This document shows positions 22,440-29,880 of a stretch of DNA of 34,497 nucleotides, in pieces. The DNA comes from Gemmatimonadota bacterium. GTDB taxonomy: Bacteria; Gemmatimonadota; Gemmatimonadetes; Gemmatimonadales; GWC2-71-9. The position numbers and the translations under genes were made by a program. The notes under the pieces were generated by a model that saw nothing but the letters and a program-made list of their open reading frames with translations, was not told where the DNA came from and ran no database searches. The stretch lies in assembly GCA_016794805.1 (NCBI GenBank), contig JAEUJI010000349.1, positions 1 to 34,497 of the forward strand, in the 5' to 3' direction. How positions within the stretch are numbered: the first letter of the stretch is position 1; every line of letters starts with the position of its first letter.

Positions 22440-22619
22440 TTGACAACTCCAAGGACGGGCTGAACCTTATCGCCATGGCCGCAGCACCCCGCAGCCGTCT
22501 CCCATAACAGCCGCGCACCACGATCCGGGCCAGCGCGGCCCGCGCATTCTGTACTGCCCCGATCATTCGGGTCGGGGGTAATCCGGAGCCGGCGAGCTCC
22601 CACATACGAGGTAGAAGCA
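22440..22619 (+). promoter_or_regulatory. Long 5' leader region of the cold-shock gene
   Basis: A TTGACA hexamer at 22440-22445 is the best -35 match in the window, but no good -10 sits 16-18 nt later (TTATCG is too far). A CCCCGA/TCGGGG stem-loop lies at 22557-22577, about 45 nt before the start, and GAGGTAG acts as the ribosome binding site. A long structured leader is usual for cspA-type genes and can act as a temperature switch; here this is inference. Confidence 0.35.
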
Positions 22620-22820
22620 ATGGCGAAGGGTACCGTGAAGTGGTTCAACGATGCGAAGGGCTTCGGCTTCATCGCCCAGGACGGCGGCAAGGATGTCTTC
22701 GTGCACCACACCGCCATCGCAATGGACGGGTTCCGCTCGCTGGCTGAGGGTGACCAGGTGGAGTTCGACATCGTGGAGGGGCCGAAAGGCCTGCAAGCCG
22801 CCAACGTCCGCAAGGCGTAG
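22620..22820 (+). CDS. csp: Cold-shock domain protein, CspA type
   Basis: A 66-residue single cold-shock domain with both RNA-binding motifs: KGFGFI (RNP1, about 13-18) and DVFVHH (RNP2, about 25-30), plus KWFN and [10 protein letters not shown]. It binds single-stranded RNA and DNA and acts as an RNA chaperone. The N-terminus [10 protein letters not shown] confirms the ATG. It is monocistronic; a long GC-rich inverted repeat follows within 35 nt of the stop. Confidence 0.97.
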   Translation: MAKGTVKWFNDAKGFGFIAQDGGKDVFVHHTAIAMDGFRSLAEGDQVEFDIVEGPKGLQAANVRKA

Positions 22821-22850
22821 CCGCCGCTCGCGGTGACCCTTCTCTCCGCC

Positions 22851-22896
22851 CGGCCCCGGGAGCGTTTCAGGCCAGACCTGTGCGCCCCCGGGGCCG
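22851..22896 (+). terminator. Inverted repeat after csp (CGGCCCCGGG / CCCGGGGCCG)
   Basis: Ten-base perfect arms with a 26-nt loop, 31 nt after the csp stop. Very stable but without a T-tract, so termination is only suggested. Confidence 0.4.
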
Positions 22897-22940
22897 GCGC
22901 CATTGGGAACCCCGCTTCACCTTCGTGCGCCGCGCCGCGA

Positions 22941-22946
22941 TACTTC
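22941..22946 (+). promoter_or_regulatory. Putative -10 box (TACTTC), leaderless-type spacing
   Basis: GATACTTC ends 5 nt before the GTG of the secreted 182-residue protein; only a weak CAGG lies between. An offset reading of the box (GATACT) is equally possible. Confidence 0.3.
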
Positions 22947-22951
22947 AGGCC

Positions 22952-23500
22952 GTGCCCCGGTCGCCCTTCCTTGCCCTCGCGCTGACGCTCGCCGCCGCCG
23001 CCCTGCCCGCGCAGGCGCCGCTCCCCCCGCTGGCCTTCCTGGGCTTCGAGGCCGGCGGGCACCTCGCCCCGCTCGCCCGCCAGGTCCAGGCCCTCGGCGG
23101 CAAGGCCCTGCGTTGTGACCGCTCCCGCCGGGACCGCGCGGTCCACGAATGCCGGGCGACGGTCTTCGCCCCGGGCTCGGGCCGCGCCCTCGAGCTGTGG
23201 CTCTCCGCGATCGACAGCGCCGCTGGGGTGATGACCATCTCCAGCGCGCTGACCGGCGTGGAACTGGGCGAATGGAAGGACACGCTGGAGCGGAACTACG
23301 GAGTGGTGGACGCGCGGGTGCAGGGATCGCAGTGGATGCTGCAGTGGATCCGGCAGGGCCGGATGATCCGGCTGACCTGGCGGATCGAGCGCGGGGCCAC
23401 GGTGGCGTCCGTCAGCCTGGTCGATGGCCGGGTGCTCGACGGCTGGGGCCGGCGCCGGGCCGATACGACCAGCACCGCCGCCAGCGGGGGCGCGCCGTAG
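22952..23500 (+). CDS. Secreted protein of unknown function (182 aa)
   Basis: The GTG at 22952 starts a clean signal peptide (PRSPFLALALTLAAAALPAQA) cleaved before about residue 22. The mature domain (about 25-170) has alternating strands and helices, with two cysteines (about 54 and 66) likely to form a disulphide, and ends in a Ser/Gly-rich tail. A longer in-frame ORF begins upstream but its extra residues are basic and would mask the signal peptide. The family is not recognised. It converges with the small smr gene, whose stop lies 5 nt away. Confidence 0.6.
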   Translation: MPRSPFLALALTLAAAALPAQAPLPPLAFLGFEAGGHLAPLARQVQALGGKALRCDRSRRDRAVHECRATVFAPGSGRALELWLSAIDSAAGVMTISSALTGVELGEWKDTLERNYGVVDARVQGSQWMLQWIRQGRMIRLTWRIERGATVASVSLVDGRVLDGWGRRRADTTSTAASGGAP

Positions 23501-23505
23501 GCGCC

Positions 23506-23790
23506 CTACCCCGCCAGCCGCACCAGGAAGCTCCCCTCGCCCCCCTCGAGGACGAAGTCCCGTACCACCTCGCCCCGGTCCCGCAGGGTCCGGAGCAGGG
23601 TCCGCACCCGGGTGCGGATCGGCGCGCCACCGCCGCCGCTGCCGCGGCCGGTGATCAGGCGCACCACGCCGCCACGCCGCACCCGGCATTGGGCGCGCAG
23701 GAAGCGCTCCGCGTTGGCCGCCGCCTCGAGGACACTCTGGCCATGGAGATCGAAGACCATGTCGGGCGCGCGCTCGGTCCAGTCCGGCAT
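23506..23790 (-). CDS. Small Smr-domain protein
   Basis: A stand-alone Smr (small MutS-related) domain of 94 residues with the DLHG motif (about 14-17) and the TGRGSGG loop (about 47-53). Smr domains cut or bind branched DNA or RNA; small stand-alone versions have been linked to RNA cleavage and ribosome rescue in other organisms. No MutS2 portion is present. The ATG follows TATCTT after 5 nt with no ribosome binding site. Confidence 0.85.
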   Translation of the reverse strand: MPDWTERAPDMVFDLHGQSVLEAAANAERFLRAQCRVRRGGVVRLITGRGSGGGGAPIRTRVRTLLRTLRDRGEVVRDFVLEGGEGSFLVRLAG

Positions 23791-23795
23791 GCCGA

Positions 23796-23801
23796 AAGAT
23801 A
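23796..23801 (-). promoter_or_regulatory. Putative -10 box (TATCTT), leaderless-type spacing, for smr
   Basis: CGCTATCTTTCGGC runs directly into the smr ATG, with 5 nt between box and start and no Shine-Dalgarno sequence. Confidence 0.45.
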
Positions 23802-23819
23802 GCGCGACGGGATTGCCCG

Positions 23820-23833
23820 GGAGGGTACCCTCC
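23820..23833. promoter_or_regulatory. Perfect 14-bp palindrome GGAGGGTACCCTCC (candidate operator)
   Basis: It lies in the 84-bp divergent region between smr and the binding-protein gene, immediately before a TACCGT box (23836-23841) and about 19 bp behind the smr box. A perfect dyad in this position could bind a dimeric regulator. No regulator gene is adjacent. Confidence 0.35.
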
Positions 23834-23874
23834 GCTACCGTACGAAGGCTGTTCCAACCCCTCTGGAGTCGCCC

Positions 23875-25014
23875 GTGAATGGTCTCAGGCGCCGGCTCTG
23901 CGCCAGCGCGTTCGTCGTCCTTCCCGTCGCCGCATCACTCCTTGCCTGTTCCCCCCGCACCGGGCCCGTGGTCATCGGCCTCGCGGGACCGTTTACCGAT
24001 TCGGTCGGCGCCCCGATGCGGCGCGCCGCCGCCCTGGCGGTGGAACAGATCAACGCGGCGGGCGGCATCAACGGCCAGCCGGTGCGGCTGCTCATCCGCG
24101 ACGATTACGGCGATCCCGACTCGGCGGTGAACGCGGCCAGCGCGCTCGAGGCGGCCGGCGTCGTCGCGGTGATCGGGCATGTCTACTCCGGCACCAGCCT
24201 CGCCGCCGCGCCGGTCTACAACGGCGCCGCGCGGCCGGTCCTGCAGGTCTCGCCCAGCTCATCGGCACCCGCGCTCACCGGGGCCGGCGACTACACCTTC
24301 CGCACCTGCCCCAGCGACCTGCAGATGGGCGCGGCGCTGGCGCAGTTCGCGGCCAATCGCCTCGGACTCACGCGCGGCACCATCCTCTACTTGAACGACG
24401 AGTACGGCCGCGGCATCCGCACCACCTTTGCCAGCGAATTCTCCCGGCAGGGCGGCCTGATCGAGGACCAGGCGCCGTACCTCGGTGATGCGCCCGACGT
24501 CGGGCCGTACCTCGACCGCATCGTGCGGCGGAAGAGCAGCCAGTTCATCTTCGCCGGCGGCAACCGCAGCGAGGCGGAGGCGATGCTCCGCGCCGCCCAC
24601 GCCCGCGGGCTGCAGCTCCCGTTCCTCGGCGGCGACGCCCTCGAGGGCATCGAGGAAAGTGGCGCGCTGGCGGAGGGGGTCTACGTCTCCAACGCCTACC
24701 TCGCGAGCTTCGACACCCCGAAGAACCGCGCCTTCGTGCTCGACTACCTGCGGAAGTACCCCACTGCGCTCCCGCCCAACCAGCCGGCGGCGGCGACCTA
24801 CGACATTCTCTTCATGCTGCGGGACGTGATCGCGCGGGTGGGCACCGACCGGCGCGCCATCCGCAACGCGGTGGCGGCGATCGGCCAGAGCGCGCCCCCG
24901 TTCGAGGGCGTCACCGGCGAGATCGCCTTCGATGCGGCCGGTGATGTGCCCCGCCAGCGGGTGATCATCGGGCGGGTCACCGGCGGCCGCGTGGTCGCGG
25001 TGGAGGAGCTGTGA
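23875..25014 (+). CDS. Periplasmic ligand-binding lipoprotein, branched-chain amino acid type (Peripla_BP_6)
   Basis: A lipoprotein signal peptide with lipobox SLLAC (Cys25) is followed by a type I periplasmic-binding fold: '[19 protein letters not shown]', '[17 protein letters not shown]', '[17 protein letters not shown]' and 'YLNDEYGRG' are signature segments of the LivJ-like family. The GTG at 23875 has GGAG 7 nt upstream. Its stop overlaps the GTG of a chemoreceptor gene, and no ABC permease or ATPase genes are present. It therefore probably presents a small ligand (amino acid, amide or similar) to the chemoreceptor rather than to a transporter; the ligand is unknown. Confidence 0.85.
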   Translation: MNGLRRRLCASAFVVLPVAASLLACSPRTGPVVIGLAGPFTDSVGAPMRRAAALAVEQINAAGGINGQPVRLLIRDDYGDPDSAVNAASALEAAGVVAVIGHVYSGTSLAAAPVYNGAARPVLQVSPSSSAPALTGAGDYTFRTCPSDLQMGAALAQFAANRLGLTRGTILYLNDEYGRGIRTTFASEFSRQGGLIEDQAPYLGDAPDVGPYLDRIVRRKSSQFIFAGGNRSEAEAMLRAAHARGLQLPFLGGDALEGIEESGALAEGVYVSNAYLASFDTPKNRAFVLDYLRKYPTALPPNQPAAATYDILFMLRDVIARVGTDRRAIRNAVAAIGQSAPPFEGVTGEIAFDAAGDVPRQRVIIGRVTGGRVVAVEEL

Positions 25015-26708
25015 ACATCCTCTACCGCAGCCTGCGGCGCCTGAACGCCGTCACCGTGGTCAGCACCATCCTCCTGGTGCTGGGCATGGCGCTCGTCGCG
25101 GTCCTCGCGCTGCGCACCATCACCCGGCGAATGGAAGCGGATATCGCGACCCTCGGCGACGGTGCCCGGCTGAGCAGTTCCCTGGTCTCGGCCGTCCTGA
25201 CCCAGATCCGCTCCGCCGAGCACTACCTGCTCACCCCCAGCAGCGCCACCAAGTCGGAGTTCCTCAGCAGCGGGGACTCCGCCTACACCATCCAGTCCCG
25301 GCTCCGCTCCCTCGCCAATCTCGACAACCGCGACCGGCGCCTCATCAACCTGGTCGGGGCCAGCCAGGCGGAACTCGAGGTGGCCTACGCCACCGCGCAT
25401 GCGCTGGCGGACGTGGGACGCCGGGACGACGCGCTCCTGATCGCCGCCCGCGCCGGCGGCGCCACCGACAGCCTCGTCGCGGTGGTGCGCACCCTGAGCG
25501 ACGCCCAGAGCGCCCATGCGCAGGAGCGCGCGGCGGCCCTGAGCGACCGCGCCGGGTTCTTCCAGAAGCTGCTCATTGCCTGCGCCATCCTGGCGCTCCT
25601 GCTGGCGATCACCGCGGGCCTCGCCCTCATCCGGCTGGTGGACCGCCAGATGAACCGGCTGATCGCCGCGGCGGATCGCTTCGGCGCCGGCGACCTCCGC
25701 CCCATGCAGCTCGGCCACATGCCCGACGAGCTCGCCCGGCTGGGCCGCGCCATGGACGACATGGCCGGCCGGCTGCGGCGGGTGGTGCAGGCGGTGGTCC
25801 AGGAATCCCACCAGCTCTCCGGCAACGCCGGGGATTTTTCCGCCATGAGCGAGGAGATCGCCGCCTCGAGCGGCGAGATCTCGGCCGCGATGGTCCGCAT
25901 CTCCGAGGGCGCCGAGCACCAGGTGCAGGGGATGACCGAGGCGGACCAGCTCCTCGCCCGGCTGCGGGAAGCCTCCGCCTCGAACGCCGAGGCGGCCCAG
26001 AAGGCGGTGCGCCTGGCCGAGGAGATCCGCCGCACGGCGCTCCGCTACCGCGGCGACGTCGGGGCGGCCCGCTCCACCCTGCTCGACATCCGCGAGGTGG
26101 TGCAGACCAGCTCGCAGCAGGTCCGGGCGCTGGTGGCCCAGTCGGAGTCCATCACCGACTTCATCGACCTCATCAAGCAGATCTCCTCCCAGACCAACCT
26201 GCTCGCGCTCAACGCCGCGATCGAGGCGGCCCGGGCCGGTGAGCATGGCCGCGGGTTCGCCGTGGTGGCGGACGAAGTGCGCCAGCTTGCCGACTCAAGC
26301 GCCCGCGCGGCGCGCGAGGTGACCAAGACGGTCGAGTTCCTCCGGGGCCAGATCCGGGAGATCGCCGAGACGATGCAGGTGGGCACCACCAAGGTGGGCG
26401 GGATCGAGTCGGTGGCGCAGGCCGTGGTCGAAGGCCTCGACACCATCGGGGTCGCGATCGGGGAGGTGCAGACCGCGGCCACGACCCTGTCGCAGCAGGC
26501 AGGCCAGAACCGGGATGTGGTCGGGGAGCTGGCCGGCCGCACCGCCCTCGTCGCGCGGGCCGCCTCGGAGCACGCCTCGGCCAGCGAGGAGGTGTCCGCG
26601 GCCGCCGAACAGCAGAGCGCGTCCACCGAGGACATGGCGGCCAACGCCACCGCCCTCCTGGACGCGAGTACCCGGCTGTCGAAGCTGGTGGGAGAGTTCC
26701 GGACCTAG
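25011..26708 (+). CDS. Methyl-accepting chemotaxis protein
   Basis: Two transmembrane helices (about 12-34 and 187-208) enclose a helical periplasmic domain of about 150 residues resembling a four-helix-bundle sensor. A HAMP domain follows (about 209-262), then the long signalling coiled coil with the canonical tip [20 protein letters not shown] (391-410) and [11 protein letters not shown] (413-423). There is no C-terminal pentapeptide for CheR/CheB tethering; it ends GEFRT. The GTG at 25011 overlaps the upstream stop (GTGA) and has GGAGG before it. It should control CheA, encoded elsewhere, using the coupled binding protein as its sensor. Confidence 0.93.
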   Translation: MNILYRSLRRLNAVTVVSTILLVLGMALVAVLALRTITRRMEADIATLGDGARLSSSLVSAVLTQIRSAEHYLLTPSSATKSEFLSSGDSAYTIQSRLRSLANLDNRDRRLINLVGASQAELEVAYATAHALADVGRRDDALLIAARAGGATDSLVAVVRTLSDAQSAHAQERAAALSDRAGFFQKLLIACAILALLLAITAGLALIRLVDRQMNRLIAAADRFGAGDLRPMQLGHMPDELARLGRAMDDMAGRLRRVVQAVVQESHQLSGNAGDFSAMSEEIAASSGEISAAMVRISEGAEHQVQGMTEADQLLARLREASASNAEAAQKAVRLAEEIRRTALRYRGDVGAARSTLLDIREVVQTSSQQVRALVAQSESITDFIDLIKQISSQTNLLALNAAIEAARAGEHGRGFAVVADEVRQLADSSARAAREVTKTVEFLRGQIREIAETMQVGTTKVGGIESVAQAVVEGLDTIGVAIGEVQTAATTLSQQAGQNRDVVGELAGRTALVARAASEHASASEEVSAAAEQQSASTEDMAANATALLDASTRLSKLVGEFRT

Positions 26709-26743
26709 GGCCGGGCGGCGGGATCTGTGGCCTCGAGACACAA

Positions 26744-26768
26744 ACGGGCGGCCACAAGGGCCGCCCTT
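26744..26768. repeat. REP-like palindrome GGGCGGCC-ACAAG-GGCCGCCC
   Basis: Eight-base-pair perfect stem, 38 nt after the chemoreceptor stop and touching the 3' end of the convergent basic-tailed gene. It is the inverted copy of the element at 20292-20317 and could stop transcription from both sides. Confidence 0.65.
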
Positions 26769-27111
26769 ACTTCTTCTTCTTGTGGGCCGGCTTCTTGGCG
26801 GGCGCCTTGGGCTTGGACTTCACCTTGGCCCTGGCCGCCTTTTCCCGCTCGGCAGTCCGCTCAGCCCGGCGCAGCGCCGCCTCCTTCACCTCAGCGAGTA
26901 CCCGCTCGCCTTCGTCGTTCCCCACCAGCCCACGCCGGGTGGCGTAGCGGATCAACTCCTCGGCGTCCGCCTGCTGGAACTCCGCCAGCCGGGCCGCCGA
27001 ACGGATCACGTTGAGCAGGGCGTCGGCCACCGGACTCCGCAGCACGTTCGCGATGCCGGGCAGCGCTTCCAGGAGGGTGGAAATCTGGGAAGCGCCAAGT
27101 TCCGAGGCCAA
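26767..27111 (-). CDS. Small protein with lysine-rich basic tail (114 aa)
   Basis: Residues 1-70 are helical with alternating hydrophobic and charged residues (IANVLRSPVADALLNVIRSA). From about 80 on the protein becomes Lys/Ala/Pro-rich and ends in KSKPKAPAKKPAHKKKK, a tail like those of histone-H1-like or nucleic-acid-binding proteins. The TTG at 27111 has a very strong ribosome binding site (GAGGAGGG) about 5 nt upstream. It may bind DNA or RNA, but the family is not recognised. Confidence 0.6.
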   Translation of the reverse strand: MASELGASQISTLLEALPGIANVLRSPVADALLNVIRSAARLAEFQQADAEELIRYATRRGLVGNDEGERVLAEVKEAALRRAERTAEREKAARAKVKSKPKAPAKKPAHKKKK

Positions 27112-27173
27112 CGGGCCCTCCTCGCGGGATCAGGGAGCGGCAGAGGCGAATACCCCCCCGCATAGCGAGCGGC

Positions 27174-27202
27174 AACGTACCATCCGGGCCCGGGATGGTC
27201 AA
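27174..27202 (-). promoter_or_regulatory. Possible promoter TTGACC-N17-TACGTT overlapping a hairpin
   Basis: On the minus strand TTGACC (27197-27202) and TACGTT (27174-27179) are spaced by exactly 17 nt. The spacer together with the box edges contains an ACCATCC/GGATGGT inverted repeat (27179-27199) that could be an operator. It would serve the basic-tailed gene. The -10 match is poor. Confidence 0.3.
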
Positions 27203-27211
27203 GAATTCCAC

Positions 27212-27246
27212 AAAAAAAGCGGCCGAAACCCGAAGGTCCCGGCCGC
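27212..27246 (-). terminator. Canonical rho-independent terminator for the CsgG-like/beta-barrel operon
   Basis: Read on the minus strand: stem GCGGCCG, a 14-nt loop, CGGCCGC, then seven T. This is the only classic stem plus T-tract in the window. It lies 47 nt after the stop of the outer-membrane protein gene. A smaller GTAGTAG-CCT-CTACTAC hairpin (27256-27272) precedes it. Confidence 0.85.
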
Positions 27247-27292
27247 AACTGGCTAGTAGTAGCCTCTACTACGGACTAAGTGCCCCCTCGGC

Positions 27293-28429
27293 TCAGAATC
27301 CGTAACGGAGGAACCCGGTCAGACCCCAGCCGGTGATGGAGTTGCTCACCCCCGCAGCGTCCTTGATGGACCCGAAATCCACCCGCAGGCCGGGAACGAA
27401 CGCGACCGACGGGCTCAGGTCGATCCGCAGCCCCGATCCCAACCCGACCAGGTAGCCACTGCCGTCTTCCGGGGTCCAGATCCGGGTCTCGGCGAGGGGC
27501 TCGAGGGACATCCGGGTGCCGAGCGGGAACGCGCCGCTCACCCCGAAGGTGAACACGTTTTCCTTGTTGCCGATCGAGGAGCCAGCCGAGTCCCCGGCGG
27601 CGCCGGCGGCGCGGTGGTAGTTCCAGGCATACACCGAGACGATGCCGCCGGCGAGCGGGGACTGGAGCCCGGCATCCACGATGAAGCGGTTGCCCGGGTC
27701 GTAGGCCCCCGACCCGAAGCCGCCGCCGCGCAGCTCGTCGTTGCTGAAGGTGGAGAAGGTGAACCCGAGCGAGAGCCGGCTCTGGCCCACCAGGCGATCG
27801 GCGCCGGCACGAATCCGGGTTTCGACGCCGGGCTGGTACTTCACCGAGTTGCTGGCGCTGTCGCTGAAGGGCTCGTACTCGCCGCTGAACCGCAGGCTGG
27901 CCGCCAGGCCGAGGTTCCAGTTCCCGGCGCTGGTCGCCGCCGCGATGCCGGGGGTGACCGAGGTCCCGGAGCCGTAGGAGTTCACGGGGAACAGCAGGAA
28001 GGTGGACGAGGCGCTGGACGCGACGTTGAACTGCGAGAGCGTGGTTGTCTGCTTGCCGGTGGGGAGGTTCACCAGCACGCTGGCGACGACGGCGTCGGTG
28101 CCGAGGACGTAGGACGCGCGGATCTGGGTATCGGTGAAGCTGGAGAACGAATCGCTGCCGCCGGCGGAATCGGGACGCACCACGGTCGTGATCGCGTAAT
28201 TGGTGCCGACGTCGAACGAGAAGCGCCGCCCGACCGGCACGATGACGCCCATCGGGAATGCCACCTGGCGCAGCTTGTCCACCGCGAACTTCTCACCGAA
28301 GGAATACTGCCGGGCCTCCACGCCGCCGACAAACGCGGCCTGGGGATAGAGATTCTGTTGCGCCCCGGCTGCGGCGGGGAGGGCTGCCACCAGGGCGGCC
28401 AGCGCGACTGCGAAAGTGGGAGTCCGCAT
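27293..28429 (-). CDS. Predicted outer-membrane beta-barrel protein (378 aa)
   Basis: A signal peptide (1-24, ending AAAGAQQ) is followed by repeated amphipathic strands separated by Gly/Ser/Asn turns, and the last residues are LRYGF, the C-terminal aromatic signature recognised by the BAM machinery. No catalytic motif was seen. The region resembles transporter-like or 'outer membrane protein beta-barrel' families with 'VGRRFSFDVGTNYAITTVV'-type strands. Its ATG overlaps the stop of the CsgG-like gene (TGATG), and a strong terminator follows, so the two form a tight two-gene operon. It may be a structural partner of the CsgG-like protein. Confidence 0.75.
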   Translation of the reverse strand: MRTPTFAVALAALVAALPAAAGAQQNLYPQAAFVGGVEARQYSFGEKFAVDKLRQVAFPMGVIVPVGRRFSFDVGTNYAITTVVRPDSAGGSDSFSSFTDTQIRASYVLGTDAVVASVLVNLPTGKQTTTLSQFNVASSASSTFLLFPVNSYGSGTSVTPGIAAATSAGNWNLGLAASLRFSGEYEPFSDSASNSVKYQPGVETRIRAGADRLVGQSRLSLGFTFSTFSNDELRGGGFGSGAYDPGNRFIVDAGLQSPLAGGIVSVYAWNYHRAAGAAGDSAGSSIGNKENVFTFGVSGAFPLGTRMSLEPLAETRIWTPEDGSGYLVGLGSGLRIDLSPSVAFVPGLRVDFGSIKDAAGVSNSITGWGLTGFLRYGF

Positions 28430-29805
28430 CAGGGGCGCGTGATGATGATGATGATGGTGCCGAGCAGCCCGCCTGGGGTGCTGGGATTGTCACTGCTCAG
28501 CGTCTCGGGAAGCGTCGGCCGGGTGGTCGGGGCCTGGGACACCGGGCCGTTGCTGCCCACCCGCGTCGTGAGTGTGGTCCCGACCGATGGGGTGGTGACC
28601 TGGATGCCGGTGCGGAGGATCGGTCCCCGGCCGGTGGTGCCTGGCGACTGGTCCCGTCCCGCGTCAGCGGTCTCCTCACCGCCAAAGCCGGTGCCGGGAA
28701 GGAGTCCGGCCAGGACCCGGGGCGTCACCTGCTGGGCCTGGGCGGCGCGGGCGCTGTTGGCCCGCCGGGCGCGGGCCTGGGCGAAGTTCGGATCCCGGGC
28801 CACGGCCGCGGCGTAGCTCGCCTCGGCGGCGGCGTAGTCCCCGCGGTCCTCCGCCTCGAGGCCGCCGCTGAAGGCCAGGAAGGCCTGCATGTCGGCGGTC
28901 GGGCGCTCGCTGATGGCCCGCCGTTCGGAGGGCGTCAGCACCATGCCCATCTGGTCCAGCAGCCGGAACAGTACCGTCTTCTCCAGCTGGAAGAGCTGCT
29001 GCAGCTGATCGCTCCCGGTGCCGGTGGCGACCACGGAACTGCTGGTCGCGTCCACCACCGCGGCATCGAGTCGCAGGTTGGTGCTTCCCGGCGCCTCGCC
29101 GACGGAGCCCTGGATGACGCGCCCGGCGCGCAGCAGCCGGCCGGAGCGGGCCCCGGTGCCCGGATCCACCCGGCCGGTCTCGTTGAGGGCCAGTTCCTCC
29201 ACCAGCGCCTGCACCCGTTCCCGCTCCAGCAGGGTCAGGCGGCTGAGCTTGGAGAGATCGGTGATCATCAGGTGGGTCAGGCCCCGTCCGAGGGGCGCGT
29301 ATTCGGGATTGCTGCCCACGTAGCGGAAGGGGAACACCGCCACGGCGTTCGCCGTCGGCGGCTGGGCGCTGAGGGCCTGTTCCCGGCCGATTGCCTCGCG
29401 GGCGGCGGCGCGCAGCTCGGCCCGGGTGAGGAGCGTCAGGCGGTTCTCGATCTCACTCCGCTGCCCCGCATTCCTGGCCTGGGCCGACGCGGTGGTATAC
29501 GCCACGCGGGCCGAGTCGTAGCGGCCCAGTTCCTCGAACGTCAGCCCCAGGTAGACGTGGGCCGGGAAGTTCTGCCGGTTGAGGATCAGGGCGCTCGACA
29601 GCACGGCGTGGGCGCGTTCGAAGTTCTTCGCCTCGTAGTAGCCGATGCCGAGCTGGGTCATGAGGCCGGCGTCACGGGGACGCTGCTGGCTCGCCGCCTC
29701 GAGGGCGGAGAGGTCGGCGGGGGCCGGGGCCTGCGGGGCCTGGCCTCCCGCGCAGGCGGCCAGGAGGGCCGCGCCGGCCGCAAGCGTCCTTCTCGTCAGG
29801 TGCAT
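28429..29805 (-). CDS. CsgG/FlgO-like lipoprotein with TPR repeats
   Basis: The ATG at 29805 begins a lipoprotein signal peptide with lipobox LAAC (Cys18). Residues about 35-125 contain tetratricopeptide-type helices (LGIGYYEAKNFERAHAVLSSAL). Residues about 150-290 match the CsgG/FlgO fold (VAVFPF, PLGRGLTHLMITDLSKL, LLERERVQALVEEL). A further helix pair (310-345) resembles another TPR. The C-terminal 100 residues are Gly/Thr-rich and end with five isoleucines from an ATC microsatellite. CsgG proteins form outer-membrane secretion pores, but many relatives have unknown roles. An upstream in-frame GTG at 29832 is possible; AGGGACC precedes the chosen start. Confidence 0.78.
   Translation of the reverse strand: MHLTRRTLAAGAALLAACAGGQAPQAPAPADLSALEAASQQRPRDAGLMTQLGIGYYEAKNFERAHAVLSSALILNRQNFPAHVYLGLTFEELGRYDSARVAYTTASAQARNAGQRSEIENRLTLLTRAELRAAAREAIGREQALSAQPPTANAVAVFPFRYVGSNPEYAPLGRGLTHLMITDLSKLSRLTLLERERVQALVEELALNETGRVDPGTGARSGRLLRAGRVIQGSVGEAPGSTNLRLDAAVVDATSSSVVATGTGSDQLQQLFQLEKTVLFRLLDQMGMVLTPSERRAISERPTADMQAFLAFSGGLEAEDRGDYAAAEASYAAAVARDPNFAQARARRANSARAAQAQQVTPRVLAGLLPGTGFGGEETADAGRDQSPGTTGRGPILRTGIQVTTPSVGTTLTTRVGSNGPVSQAPTTRPTLPETLSSDNPSTPGGLLGTIIIIITRP
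28441..28455 (-). repeat. Trinucleotide repeat (ATC)5 at the 3' end of the CsgG-like gene
   Basis: Five identical ATC codons give a penta-isoleucine near the C-terminus. Unit changes would keep the frame, so length variation would only alter isoleucine number. Confidence 0.8.
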
Positions 29806-29837
29806 AGGTCCCTGGGGGATGGGGTGGGTCACTTTCC

Positions 29838-29843
29838 AATGTA
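29838..29843 (-). promoter_or_regulatory. Putative -10 box (TACATT) for the CsgG-like operon
   Basis: TACATT on the minus strand is 32 nt before the ATG at 29805, giving a leader of about 25 nt that includes AGGGACC. Confidence 0.35.
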
Positions 29844-29880
29844 CCGGCCGCCACTGGATTGGGAAGAGGGGGCCGAAGAG

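Noticed and set aside
22440-22472. TTGACA...TTATCG as a full sigma-70 promoter for csp
   Set aside because: The spacing to any -10-like hexamer is more than 20 nt, so only the TTGACA is noted as part of the leader entry.
24798-26246. 482-codon minus-strand ORF opposite the chemoreceptor
   Set aside because: The chemoreceptor signalling domain on the plus strand is unmistakable.
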